Shown piece by piece: positions 22,403 to 33,243 of a stretch of 64,000 nucleotides of DNA; the first letter of the stretch is position 1; each line of letters begins with the position of its first letter. The DNA lies in assembly GCA_964019335.1 (NCBI GenBank), contig OZ025707.1:109501-173500 (forward strand), in the 5' to 3' direction. Source of the DNA: Diplonema japonicum (lineage: Eukaryota > Euglenozoa > Diplonemea > Diplonemida > Diplonemidae). The notes under the pieces are model-generated. The model did not search any database, was not told where the DNA came from, and saw only the letters and a list, made by a program, of their open reading frames with translations. A program made the translations under genes and the position numbers.

Positions 22403-22944
22403 CATAGCCTGCACGCTATAACGCAAGCATAACGTTATCAAATTGATATTTTAAAATACCCGGTATCAAATACCATAACGCAAAAAAAGGCCCATAATCT
22501 TGCTACGTCTGCTTACGATGCAGCGAACAAAGCGCTGTTCCCTCATGCATCTCATGCATCGTCTGGAGTCCACTGACTCGGGAATCTCTCTAAGTACTTT
22601 CTGGGGGTAGCCATGCCTTCCAAACACCCACAAGTACCCCTCTAGTTCTCTCTTAGGCTCCATCCCTCCCTATTGCACTCTTGAAACAGCGTCTTCTCAT
22701 TCTCCAAATTTTCACCGATTAAAATAACATAAAAATAACATAAAATAACGCACCCAAAATTCGCCAAAAATTGGGGTTAAGTTACCCATGTTCATGGTCT
22801 CCAAAAATCATATTTTGTGTTTCTGGACCCCATCTCGACATCTGCGGGGGTATAGAGAACCTCGGCGTGCCCAGGCCAATTTTGCACTATTTAAACAAAC
22901 CGATTAAAATACCCGGTTGGTATCGGTATAACGTGCAGGCTATG
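22403..22944. mobile_element. 542-bp non-autonomous TIR transposon
   Basis: The ends are inverted repeats: CATAGCCTGCACGCTATAAC at the left, and at the right CGGTATAACGTGCAGGCTATG, shown here in + orientation in two parts because of length (CGGTATAACG, TGCAGGCTATG). Both flanks are (TTTA)n, so the target duplication cannot be delimited. A 65-codon minus-strand frame (22466-22663) may be a relic of a transposase; I do not recognise it. Confidence 0.75.
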
Positions 22945-23473
22945 TTATTTATTTATTTATTTATTTTGAACAAGCACCCCCATGCACACTGAAACCTTAT
23001 CGAATTTACTTTGCAGCGACATAAAAAGAAGAAGGGAAAAAAAAAAAGAGGGGTAGTGATAACCTAGCTATTTTTTAACTCCCCTTTTAAGGAGAGAAGG
23101 GAGAGGGGTGAGGAACCGGAAGGGAGGGGAAAGACTTACAACAGTTTGTTTTTCCCTCTCTCCCTCTCTTTCTCCCCTCCCCCCTTTTTTTTTTCTTTTT
23201 CTTTTCTTCTTCCACCTCCTTACCCCTTCATCTTCTTCTTCTTCTTCTTCCCATATTTCGTGATGCAAAGAAAAAAAAAAAGAAGAAAAAAAAAAAAACT
23301 GATTTCCAATACCCATCGCCTCCCCTTCTACCCGGATGAGAAGAAAATGTGTATAACCCCCGTTTTCAAAATTTATTATTCGTTTGCAGGGGGGGGGGGG
23401 GAAAGGGGGAAAAAAAAAAAGACAGCGGCGGCGGCGGCTGGGTGGGGAAAAAAAAAAAAAAAAAGAAAAGAAA
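22945..23473. repeat. low-complexity gap
   Basis: (TTTA)n, pyrimidine-rich tracts, (CTT)n near 23230, A runs and a G run. No gene is supported here. Confidence 0.6.
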
Positions 23474-24103
23474 ATGAAGCACGTGGTTTACTTCACAATA
23501 TGTTTTCTAGCAGCCGTCGGTGAGGGCCACCAAGAGGAAGCAGACGCAGTAGGGATCTTGTTTAACACTGACTGCACGGGTCAGGACACCACGTGTGTCG
23601 CAGGGTTCAAGTTAGATATCCAGGCAACTGAGGATGTAAACATAGACAACTTTATACCTGAGGTGACAGAGGTCCCATTGGAAAGCTGGAGCTACGCGCT
23701 GAGACTTGTGTGTGAAAACGATGAACTTGAAAGGAACGCGAGTACCGTCTTTTGTAGGAAATCCTACGCCGATAAGAATTTCGACCGGTGCATCTCTGAT
23801 GAGGGTTACCCTTTTACTTGCCCGTTCCCCGCCACCTCTTGGTACCTCCTTCTCTCCGCAAATGTAAACCCCGCCTCGCAGCTTCCCCGCAGCCTCGACA
23901 TATCTGGGAACATTTTCATCTGCAGCTCCCTCACGTGTGCTTCGTCGAATTCCACTGGTAAATGGGTCCCAGTGTTGCTTGGCTTAGGCCTCGCTCTGTG
24001 CATGTTGCTGTGTTGCATAGGTTACACGAAGTGGCGGAATTACAAGATCGCAAAACAGCATGAAACAGCACCTATTCTAGCCCCGAAAATTTATACAGCT
24101 TGA
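23474..24103 (+). CDS. type I membrane protein with cysteine-rich ectodomain
   Basis: 209 aa. It starts MKHVVYFTICFLAAVGEG, a signal peptide. An ectodomain of about 150 residues follows, with roughly ten cysteines and N-glycosylation sequons (for example NAST). A single transmembrane helix (VPVLLGLGLALCMLLCCIGY) and a short basic cytoplasmic tail complete it. The start ATG follows an A/G-rich run. I do not recognise the ectodomain. It lies two genes from the four-helix membrane protein, with a transposon between. Confidence 0.7.
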   Translation: MKHVVYFTICFLAAVGEGHQEEADAVGILFNTDCTGQDTTCVAGFKLDIQATEDVNIDNFIPEVTEVPLESWSYALRLVCENDELERNASTVFCRKSYADKNFDRCISDEGYPFTCPFPATSWYLLLSANVNPASQLPRSLDISGNIFICSSLTCASSNSTGKWVPVLLGLGLALCMLLCCIGYTKWRNYKIAKQHETAPILAPKIYTA

Positions 24104-24116
24104 GGGGAGGGAGGTG

Positions 24117-24147
<31 letters not shown>

Positions 24148-24683
24148 TTTTTTTTTTTCCAGTCCTCCTCATCTGCGTTATTACGGGGAGAAAAAAAAAG
24201 GGGGGGGGGAGAGAGAGGGTAGTAGTAAAAAAAATGAAAAGCGGCGGATACTTTCAAAAAAAAAAAAAATGATGGATTCTTTATTCCTCCCCCTTCCCAC
24301 CCAACTTGATAAAGAGAGCAAAAAAAAAGAAGGAAAAAAAAGCCGTTTCACCGACTTCCCCCCCTCCCCCCCCACCACCAACAAAAAAAAAAATTAGTGA
24401 CACAGCCAGCAACCCGTTATGAAAGCAGTTTGTCATCAAATAGATCGTTTCTACTTTACCGTGTGATTTCCTTTTTCTTTCTTCTTGTTTCTTCTTCTTC
24501 TTTTTTTTTTTTTTCTGCGTTGGCCGAACTATTTTGTTTAACGCTTCATATCCGCTAAGTGACCCGGCCAATGTCCAAATTGGTCATAGACAGGGGAAAA
24601 CCTCGAAAAATGGCAAAAGGTTTTATTTAGCCCCTCAAAGAATGCGGGCTGTGATGGGTAACTTATCGGATATGAAGCGCTTA

Positions 24684-24716
<33 letters not shown>

Positions 24717-25086
24717 GGCTGAGCAGTCCCTTGTTGTACGATGTCCAGCACAGCCCTGAGGTGCACCTTCTCGGTCCGCACAACTTCAGATCCACCACAA
24801 CCCCCCCCACGTCCCTGTGGTGAAACCTCCACAATCAGTCAACCGAATCCACAATCATGTTGTCTATTAATCCTTGCTTCGGGTCCATTAGTAACTGCCG
24901 TAACCGATAACAGCAATTTGCAACGGGATTTTTCTTTTTTTTTTTTTTTTGGTGGGGGTGTGTGGTTTCACGATATTCTTCCACATCCATGGGGAAGGGT
25001 TCATTTTTTTTTTTTTTTTTTTTTATAAAGTTTCTTCATAAACCGTGTTCTTCTATAGTAAGGAAAAAAAAAAAAAAAAAAAAAAA
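24104..25086. other. gap without a supported gene
   Basis: Contains a (GT)n and T run, A-rich and C-rich tracts, the inverted repeat at 24538-24684, and a GC-richer patch (24720-24840). Read on the minus strand, that patch gives SEVVRTEKVHLRAVLDIVQQ, which might be an isolated exon. T runs then lead to the A run before the next gene. Confidence 0.5.
24538..24684. repeat. 147-bp sequence with 20-bp inverted ends
   Basis: ACGCTTCATATCCGCTAAGT at the left pairs with ACTTATCGGATATGAAGCGC at the right, 18 of 20 positions complementary. It is either a miniature inverted-repeat element or the stem of a structured transcript. It is flanked by T runs on both sides. Confidence 0.7.
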
Positions 25087-27363
25087 ATGCCGCGTTCTCG
25101 CATATCCACTGTGATTCTCGATCACATTAAAGGCGTGCCGACAGCAAAGCCCACCGCGTTGGAAGAAGAAAAAAGCCTGCAGGAGGAGCTCACGGCCCTT
25201 TACAACATGCACTACACGAAGGCCCGCACGGGCGTGACAAAACCAACAGGCGAGATGGACTTTAAAAAACTGGTGGCGTACTGCGTCCCAACGGAGTTCA
25301 AAAACCAAAAGGCGCCGATTTACAGACGGTCCAGCAACGACGCTAGCCGGGAATTGTACTTGAAAATAGCTGACCGGTTGAAAGAGTGCGCGATGGGAAC
25401 GACACCGAATATTGAAAGCTTGAAAACGACCGGTGTTTTACCAGACGGAATCGGAAGGGAAATGGCCCGGTTGTACAAGGCAAACAACAACATCGACAAC
25501 ATGCTGTGTTTCATGTTAGGCGTCAGCTTTCTGGAACGGCTTTTCGTCGAAATCACATTATGGCACTACAGCAACACAGGCAACACCTCCGCAATAACCA
25601 TGCGTCAGGTTAAGATAACAGATATTCTCGCATCTTCTGTTCTGGAGGAAACCCTCGGCACACCTATGCTTATGCTCTTCAGATCCTTTATCGGACCGTT
25701 GCATGGCATCGCACTTCGCAACCTAGTCTGGCACAACTTCATCCCGACCTCGGAATGGCAACCCGCGTACACCGCTTTTCTGATAAGTATAATAACAACA
25801 TTTGATAAATCAGACTTCTCCGTCATCACAACACACCCTTCCGCCACTGTGAACATTCGCCACGTTCTTAAAATGATAAGGTCTCCCGACGAAGTGAAGC
25901 GTGATGTCCAGGCTGAAATGCTGCATGAGATCGGATTTCCGGCTGATACCGCACCCCGCATCGCGCCGTTGAAGTCGACCTTTCTAACAGGTGCGTCGCA
26001 ATATTCCATCTTTGAAATCAGCGAACAACGAACCACCGCACATAAAGGCGGCCCGTTATTCGACCTTAACGGGTATATACAACACATCATTAATGTATAT
26101 GGGATGGAACCATGCCCTGAATGGGTCGAGCAAGTTATGTCGGAAAGAAAAAGCGAGATTGATGATATAATCGATGCCGGGTGTTTTTTTTTGGACTCCC
26201 GAAACGCGGAATGGAAAGCTGCGTTTGAAAAAGCTTGTCGAAAAGATTGGCATGCGTCGGGAATTCTGGCTACGGTGCTTCTTGAGAGCGCGTTGCGAAG
26301 GATGCACTCGGCGTTGAACGATCTCGATGCAAGATGGCCCGCTCCTGATCGAGACGAGCTTTTTACCATCATCGATGACATGCTTAACGGAAAGGAGAAC
26401 GCGCTGCCGAAATGGCTTCACAAAGGATCGCTACATGCGCTTTACGACCATTGGGTTTGGAAAGAAGGTTTCAGAATTCGCGATGACCTCGCTCATGGGT
26501 CCGTAACTCCGAACTGTCTCTCTTACAGAGCAGTGGTGCCCATCCTTGCAGTGTCGCTGCAGATTTCACTGGCGGTTCACATTTCGGCGAATCCCGAGTT
26601 CCGTGTGTCGAGCGGGATTCAGAAAATTATAGATTGGGTTGAAGGGTACACACCGTTGTTCTCCCCTTGGACACTGTTGCAAACCGAGATGAGACTGTTT
26701 CAATCCGGAGGGATGAACGATATGGAACACACCTGCAGGCTCATACACGAACGGGGATCCGGTTTCCCCCCACCTCCCGAGGGAACGAAACAAAACGTTA
26801 CTGTTGAACAACGTCAGAAACAGAATGAACGACGTGAAGACGACCCGAACCGCCTTCCTAGCAACATGGCTTGTTACATTAACGCGATTCGACAATACAC
26901 GGGGAAAACGAATGTTGAAGCAATGCAGTGGGAACACCCTGCGTTGCATGATATTGAATTTGTCGGGAAGCCTGCCAACGTGCAGAACAAGGAGCTCATC
27001 AAGCTGCACACCACCAGGAGGATCGTCTCATCGTGCCATCAATTTGCCGTCCGGCTGGCCAAAACCTATACGACAAGCTACGAGCTCGTGTGGGCGAGAA
27101 AAGCGTACAAAAAACAGCGTATCGCCTACGCGCGGCTTTTGGAGGACGTGCCCACCCTCACGGACATGATTCGCCTTGCGTTCACCTTCGCCGTGCAGAA
27201 CGTGACGTTTACCTTCCCAAACGACGAAAATATCCGCGAGGCGTGTCTCAACTTCGTCTTCTCTCTCCTACACCAAGCCGAGCGGAAGCAGTGGTACCGT
27301 GCCCTCCCGGAGTACGAGTTATTCGTCTCTCGGCTTGATGCGGTGCCGGGCTTCCGAAAGTGA
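25087..27363 (+). CDS. ERMARD-like protein with HEPN-type (DUF4209) domain
   Basis: 758 aa from the ATG that follows an A run. Features of the ERMARD/DUF4209 family are visible: MLMLFRSFIGPLHGIALRNL leads to RNLVWH at residues 211-216, and LLESALRRMHSALNDLDARW lies ahead of RIRDDLAHG, with RDDLAH at 465-470. Both hexapeptides fit R-x4-H, the active-site pattern of HEPN RNases. ERMARD (C6orf70) is an ER membrane-associated protein proposed to act in RNA degradation. No clear transmembrane helix is obvious here, so membrane attachment is uncertain. No intron is apparent. Family call is fairly good, biochemical activity is inference. Confidence 0.7.
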   Translation: MPRSRISTVILDHIKGVPTAKPTALEEEKSLQEELTALYNMHYTKARTGVTKPTGEMDFKKLVAYCVPTEFKNQKAPIYRRSSNDASRELYLKIADRLKECAMGTTPNIESLKTTGVLPDGIGREMARLYKANNNIDNMLCFMLGVSFLERLFVEITLWHYSNTGNTSAITMRQVKITDILASSVLEETLGTPMLMLFRSFIGPLHGIALRNLVWHNFIPTSEWQPAYTAFLISIITTFDKSDFSVITTHPSATVNIRHVLKMIRSPDEVKRDVQAEMLHEIGFPADTAPRIAPLKSTFLTGASQYSIFEISEQRTTAHKGGPLFDLNGYIQHIINVYGMEPCPEWVEQVMSERKSEIDDIIDAGCFFLDSRNAEWKAAFEKACRKDWHASGILATVLLESALRRMHSALNDLDARWPAPDRDELFTIIDDMLNGKENALPKWLHKGSLHALYDHWVWKEGFRIRDDLAHGSVTPNCLSYRAVVPILAVSLQISLAVHISANPEFRVSSGIQKIIDWVEGYTPLFSPWTLLQTEMRLFQSGGMNDMEHTCRLIHERGSGFPPPPEGTKQNVTVEQRQKQNERREDDPNRLPSNMACYINAIRQYTGKTNVEAMQWEHPALHDIEFVGKPANVQNKELIKLHTTRRIVSSCHQFAVRLAKTYTTSYELVWARKAYKKQRIAYARLLEDVPTLTDMIRLAFTFAVQNVTFTFPNDENIREACLNFVFSLLHQAERKQWYRALPEYELFVSRLDAVPGFRK

Positions 27364-27445
27364 TTTTTTTTTTTTTTTATTCTCGTAAGTCTCTTTTATT
27401 TTATAAAAATAAAAAAAAATATATAAAAAAAAAAAAGGTATATGA

Positions 27446-28705
27446 ATGTCTGGACCGAAACCTGTCGTGTCCGGGCGCAGCGTGTACAACAGCTCTGACG
27501 GGAAAACATGGATTCTCAGCGGGAAGACCTTGGACGACAAGGAGTGCTGCTGGAGGATGAAGCTCGACAAGAACGGGGAGGAGAGGATGCCGTTCTACGC
27601 CAACCACGCGAACCCGAAGAAGAAGGTGTGGATCCTTCCTGACGTGGTGACGGAGGAGGAAGGAGAGCACGCCGACACACCCCCTGCAGGAGAGCCCGCC
27701 TCCATACCCCCCGCACCGCCCATCGTACTCCGGATGCACGCACCAACAAAAATAGAAGCAGAGGGTATTTACACTCTCTCGCCAGATACATGTGAAGGGC
27801 AGCCCGTATGGATTACACGACAGGGCTCTGTGTTGTATTCCACATCATCAGGGTACTGGATAGCAGGCACGAGGGAGGCAATGCGTGACAACCTGGGGTG
27901 GGTTATGTCCACTGACCCACACGACAACAACCCCCCCAACCTCGTGCCCAGCTGGTCGGCTTCTTCCGGCTCGCAGTGGGTGCCGGATAACAATATTCGT
28001 TGTGTGACTGTAGATGGCAGTGAGATCACCCAGAAGGAGAAGCGGACTGTTGGGTCGAGTGTTTACATCTCTGAAGGAGACTTCTGGATCCTCGAGGGCA
28101 AGACCCTTCAGGACCAGCCCCATGTCTGGAAGCTCAAGACAGCACCAGACGGGTCCACTTATTACGTCAACCCTTGGAACCGCACTAAGGTCACCCTTCT
28201 TCCCGATGTGGTGGTATGTTTTTTTTTTTTTTTTTTTTTTTTTTCAAAGACATCTTTTTTTTGCCAAGTATGATGATCACGAAACCAGAATAAGAGTAGT
28301 GGTGCATAGTGCGTGTCCCTCTTCTTGAGGGATGCACACAAAGACGCATAAACGGTTTTCCTCCTAAAACTAAAACACTAACCCTCATCTCCCCTTTGAA
28401 AACCAAATGATGCAGATATAAAAACTCAAGTATTTCATTTATTCGATTCTGTTGATGAGATCAAAAATTTTTAACCTCACAAAAGACTGATTTTTCTTTT
28501 TTTACGCTTAACGCCACCTAGTGTTGCAATCAAAGCTTATTATTTGTGAAACCAGGGCCTCTTGGTCTTTTTACGTTAAAAAAAAAAACATCAAAAACAA
28601 AAAAAGGGAAACCCTCGTGCCGTGCAGGCTGTGCTCATCAACTCTTCAGCGCGCTCTGCGAGTGTCAACAGCGTCGGGTCGGTATGGGGACAGACTTGAC
28701 AACCA

Positions 28706-28743
<38 letters not shown>

Positions 28744-31528
28744 TGAGATCAAGAGCAAAATCGCAGCTGGAGGCCGACCTTGAGACGGAGCTCGAACAGC
28801 ACCGTCGTACCATCAAATGCTTGGAAGACAAGGAGGTGCTGTACCAGCGGCGTGAGAGCCAGCTGGCGTCTGACTTCGCAGCTGTTACGCCTGTTGGCAG
28901 CGAGATTGCACCCCCAACAGACACTCAACAACAGCTGGACGAACTGGAACGAAAACTAGGCGTGGAAAGAGATCGTCTTCAACAAGAAGCGTCTGGACCT
29001 GGCGCTCTCCTCCCTGAGACTGCAGTCACCATCACCACCTTAGAGCGGATGCATGGCAATCTCGACGAACAGGAGAAGAAGCTGCAAGCCAAAGCAGCCA
29101 CGCTTGAGGAAGACTCCCAGCAACGCATAGAGCAAGAAAAGGAAGCCCTGCGCGAGCACCTGCGGGAGAAGCAACAACAGCAACAAGTCGAGATGGCCGT
29201 CAAAAGCACCATGGAGCAGCACCACTCTACAGAGATGAACAACATCCACGAGCGTTATTCTATTGAATCGGCAGCAGCCCTCGAGAAGCATCAGGAGTAC
29301 CTTCGTCAGAAGGCTGCGGAGCTCGAGCATGAACATGAACTGGAGACACAAAAACTGCAGGCAGCTGCAAGGCAGCTTGAGGTCTTAGCCAAGGAGAAGC
29401 AAGTGCAACCCGTGGATATCTTAAACGGTGCGGCTTCTCGATACGCCAGGTATATTGTGCAAAGCATCGACAACACACTTACCCACAGAGATCTTAACGA
29501 GCAGGAGCAAGATGTTGCTGCGAAGCGTAAGAAGTTCATGGCTGCTCTACCGCCGCAAGAAGCAGCCGGGCACAACCTCGAGACGGAGCAGAACAAGTTG
29601 CAAAATGAAGTCAACGATTTCTATCTACAGACGACACGGGCGATGGCCGACGCGATGCACGAGCTGGAAATGAAGCGATCGCAGGCACGGATGCATTCCC
29701 AAACACATGAGGCTCTGACCGAAGATGAACTACATGCACAGGCTCAGGCACAAGCATTGTCCCAGGCTCATGAACTATTGGTAGCGCAAACCCAGGCTCG
29801 GTCGCAACAAAATCAGGCCCTTGCACCACAGGCACCTTCAGAGGCTTCCGGTTTTCTGACTGCATCGGCTCTCACTCCGACTCCGACCCACAGTGTCAGC
29901 CCGAACCCTGCAGCAGTGCCCGGAATGCAAGCGTACATGCCAGCATCACACCAACCTGACCTCAAGAACGACAAAGATGTATTGATTGAGCATCTTCGCA
30001 GGGAGCTCGAGGTGAAGGCGCAGATCCAAGACAACAGAGACATCATGATCAACCAGCTGCGAAGGGAGCTGGAGGCAAAGACGCAGATGCAGGGTGGGAA
30101 CGGGGGTCTGATGGACAACCTGTACAAGCAGCTCGAGGAGGAGAAGATGAAGACAGCGACCCTGCACGCGGAACGGGACAAGGAGAAGAGATCCTGGGAC
30201 GAGCAACGGGGACAGCTCGACGTGCAGCTCTCGGAAAAGCACAACACCCTGCAAAAAGACATGGCACGACAGCTGCAGGCCGTGAAGACGGAGTTTCAGA
30301 CAACGCTAAGGTATACACGCAAAAGAACAAACAAAACAAAAACAGGAACAGCGCCGAGGAGGTGAAAACCGTAAAAGCGATCGCGTCAGAAATGGACGCG
30401 AGAGAGGAGAAGAAGAACGAACTCCTGCTGTCAATGGAACGGAAGATGGCCGACATGCAGGTGGAACACGAGAAGGAAAAGAGCAAGCTGATGAAAGGCC
30501 TTCACGATGAACTCAACACTGTGCGCAAAAAGGTCGCGGACGCCGAGAGAAAAGAAGAGCACGCGAGGAGAGACGCACAACTTGCTGCGGAGGCCGCAAT
30601 GCGCAACACGGCAGATCACGAGAGGCTCACGAAGAAGACAGAGGACCTTAAAACCGAGATAGTGAAAATGAGGATGGAAATATCCGACGCGGCGGACGCA
30701 CACAACAGCTACGTGAAACAGCTGCAAGAGGACCAAGCAAGGGAAACCAAAGCCCTTCGCGACGAAATTCAATCCCTCCGCGAGGCGGCAACAGCTGACA
30801 TCAAAACAGACAACGAAACGCTCCAGACACGCCACAACATCGAGAAGGAAGGCTTGCTCGCCGACCACCACCGCGACGTGCAAGCGGTAAAGGAGCTCAT
30901 GCAACGCGAGATCGCATTGCAAAACAAGCAAATGGAGGCGCTCGTAACAGAGCTGAAGGAGGTCCGTGAACGCCACGACGCTGCCCTCATGTCCGTCCGC
31001 GACAAGGGCAAACAAGAACGAGAGGACCTCATGGCGGAGCTCAGGGAAACCAACAAAAAGAACACGATTCTAACGGAGAACTTAGATATGTCGCAGAAAG
31101 CACAACGTGACTTACAAGTAGCTATGAGCACCGAGCGTGTGAGAGGTGCGCAAAGCGACATGCTACACGGAGAAGAGGTAGCAAGGGCACGTCAGGCATC
31201 GCACACACCGGACACGTCAGGTGATGTTAAGCAACAGCTCACTTCGCTACTTGATAGTGAGTTTCACAAGCTCTCTGCCGCATACATTGAACCAGCATCT
31301 GACTTGCAAAGTCGGCTCAAGCGGTTCCGTGACAGGTCCGCTTCTCGTTCTGCGTCGGCTGACCCGCTGCCGCCTTACAAGTACCCTTCGCGATCCCCTT
31401 CTTCCTCCCCTTACCCCGCACAGCGCACTCCCTCCTCATCCGCCATCTCCAAGCCTGACGAGCTGCGTCGTTTGCACTTCTTAAAAGAACAGATGCGTCA
31501 AAGGCTCACTGCCGAACAGGGTTTGTAA
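27446..31528 (+). CDS. WW-domain and long coiled-coil protein
   Basis: Exons 27446-28213, 28628-28681, 28743-30310 and 30346-31528 splice in phase to 1190 aa. Exon 1 encodes two WW-like modules, each preceded by a W-I-L-x-G-K-T-L segment; the second is HVWKLKTAPDGSTYYVNPWN. The rest is heptad-rich coiled coil (for example EALREHLREKQQQQQVEMAV), interrupted by a Q/A-rich and proline-rich linker. A serine/arginine-rich tail with RSASADP and PSRSPSSSP follows. The layout recalls centriolar or ciliary WW/coiled-coil proteins such as CEP164, but I would not claim orthology. Intron 1 carries family 1 repeat copy F; intron 3 is only 35 nt. Confidence 0.7.
28269..28490. repeat. dispersed repeat family 1, copy F (second module only)
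   Basis: Begins at TGATGATCACGAAACC and lacks the first module. It lies inside intron 1 (28214-28627) of the WW/coiled-coil gene, so the repeat is transcribed as part of a pre-mRNA. Confidence 0.85.
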
Positions 31529-31791
31529 AGCAAGGGGTGTTTCTTTTTTTTTCTAAATGGATAGAGTTTTCTTCTTTCTTCTTCTTGTTGTTGTTGTTGT
31601 ATTTGTGGAGAGGCGGAGAGAGGGGAAGCATGTACAGAGAATCGGAGAAATGGAGTTGTGTTTTTTAGAATCTACCACCACCCTCATTACCCCCTTGTTC
31701 TTTTATGCATCTAGGAGGATCCAGAGGGGTCTTGCTTCCAAAAACACACACACCACAGTTTCCTTTCTCCTTACTTTACTTTTAACTTAAC

Positions 31792-32976
31792 ATGATGAGG
31801 TGTGGTCTCCTCCTGGCTGCGGCCTGTGCGGTGAGCGGTCTGTCCCTGTCGCCCGCGACGGACAAGGTTGTGAAGGATGAGTTCATCTTGTTGCTGCACT
31901 CGAACATCACGGTGGCGGACCACGATGCGCTGAACGAGAGGGTGAAGGGGAAGAAGTTCTCTATCGGGAAGGGGTTTCGGGCGGTCCATGCGACTTTGAA
32001 CGAGGAGTCCCTTGAGTGGGTGCTTGCTCAGGAGCACCTTGTGAAGAAGGTGGAGCACAACCAGGTGGTGCGCCTCGTGCAGGAGACCTGCAACGCGCAG
32101 CAGAGGGACGCGTCGTGGGGTCAGGCGAGGACCACGAACGCTGGGCCGCAGAACGTTGTGAACACCTTCGCGCACAACCCTGACTGGGGCAAGGACATCG
32201 ACATCTACATTGTTGACACCGGTATCAGGTGCACCCACGTTGACTTCAAGGACACCGAGGGGGAGAGCAGGTGCTTGTGGGGGGCGAACACCGCTGGCGG
32301 CAGCAACACCGATGTGAACGGACACGGGACCCACTGCGCCTCGACATCGGGCGGGATCCGCTACGGTATCGCAAAGGCCTCGACGCTGATCGCCGTGAAG
32401 GTGCTCGGGGACAACGGTTCCGGGACAACGGCTGGTGTGATCGCCGGTGTGCAGTTCGTGGCGGACAACGCCGCCACAAGGAAGAAGAAGTCTGTTGCGA
32501 ACATGTCGCTGGGAGGTGGCTTCAGCACGGCGTCGAACAACGCTGTCGACGCTGCTGTTGGCACCGGTGTTTCCTTCGCTGTGGCAGCCGGGAACGACAA
32601 CGCTGACGCGAGGAACTACAGCCCCGCCAGTGCCAAGGACTGCGTCACCGTCGGCTCCACCGAGCTCGCCAACTCGGGCGGCACCCAGGTGGACGCACGC
32701 TCCAGCTTCTCCAACTACGGCAGCACCCTCGACATCTTCGCACCCGGCTCCAACATTGTGGCCGCGTACTCCACCTCCGACACCGCCTACGCCACCCTCT
32801 CCGGTACCTCCATGGCCTCCCCTCACGTTGCTGGTGCCATGGCTCTCTACGCCCAGACAAACAGCCCCGCTGAGGTCAAGAAGCTCCTCAACGACAACGC
32901 CGAGACTGGTATCCTTCAGATCGGGACTGGGTCCCCGAACAAGATGCTTCACGTTCCTTGCATTAGCACCCGTTAA
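31792..32976 (+). CDS. secreted proteinase K-like subtilisin, copy 1
   Basis: 394 aa. MMRCGLLLAAACAVSGLSLS is a signal peptide. An I9-type propeptide follows (DEFILLLHSNITVADHDALN to about residue 95). The S8 catalytic domain has Asp142 in DIYIVDTGI, His178 in NGHGTHC, the oxyanion Asn268 in AAGNDN and Ser340 in GTSMASPHVAG. The enzyme is expected to be an active secreted endopeptidase of the proteinase K subfamily. There is no intron. Translation is identical in copies 2 and 3, as are the translations of overlapping alternative frames, so the coding DNA itself is effectively identical. The start is ATGATG after TTAAC, not an A run. A full-length open frame on the opposite strand is a by-product of GC-rich codon use. 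Confidence 0.95.
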   Translation: MMRCGLLLAAACAVSGLSLSPATDKVVKDEFILLLHSNITVADHDALNERVKGKKFSIGKGFRAVHATLNEESLEWVLAQEHLVKKVEHNQVVRLVQETCNAQQRDASWGQARTTNAGPQNVVNTFAHNPDWGKDIDIYIVDTGIRCTHVDFKDTEGESRCLWGANTAGGSNTDVNGHGTHCASTSGGIRYGIAKASTLIAVKVLGDNGSGTTAGVIAGVQFVADNAATRKKKSVANMSLGGGFSTASNNAVDAAVGTGVSFAVAAGNDNADARNYSPASAKDCVTVGSTELANSGGTQVDARSSFSNYGSTLDIFAPGSNIVAAYSTSDTAYATLSGTSMASPHVAGAMALYAQTNSPAEVKKLLNDNAETGILQIGTGSPNKMLHVPCISTR

Positions 32977-33194
32977 AAAACCTCGGGTTGGGGATTCGAT
33001 TCGCTGATTTATATTCGATTCCCCCTCTCCCCTCCCCTCCCCTCCCCTGAATGATTAAACCAAATTCGTTTTTGATCTTTTCAATCCCCCCCTCCCCTCC
33101 CCCTGAATGTGTAAACTAAAAAGAAAACGTGTGGCGTTACCTTACTTGTGTTTTTTTTTTTTTAGACACTTTTTTTTATTGCTGAAGGAAAGAG

Positions 33195-33243
<49 letters not shown>

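Noticed and set aside
30362-31528. A separate coiled-coil gene starting near 30362
   Set aside because: A 35-nt intron joins it in phase with the upstream coiled coil, and the candidate first codon is GTG.
31771-32952. 393-codon open frame on the minus strand opposite each subtilisin
   Set aside because: It mirrors the subtilisin exactly, appears in every copy, has no recognisable domain, and follows from GC-rich third positions in the sense gene.
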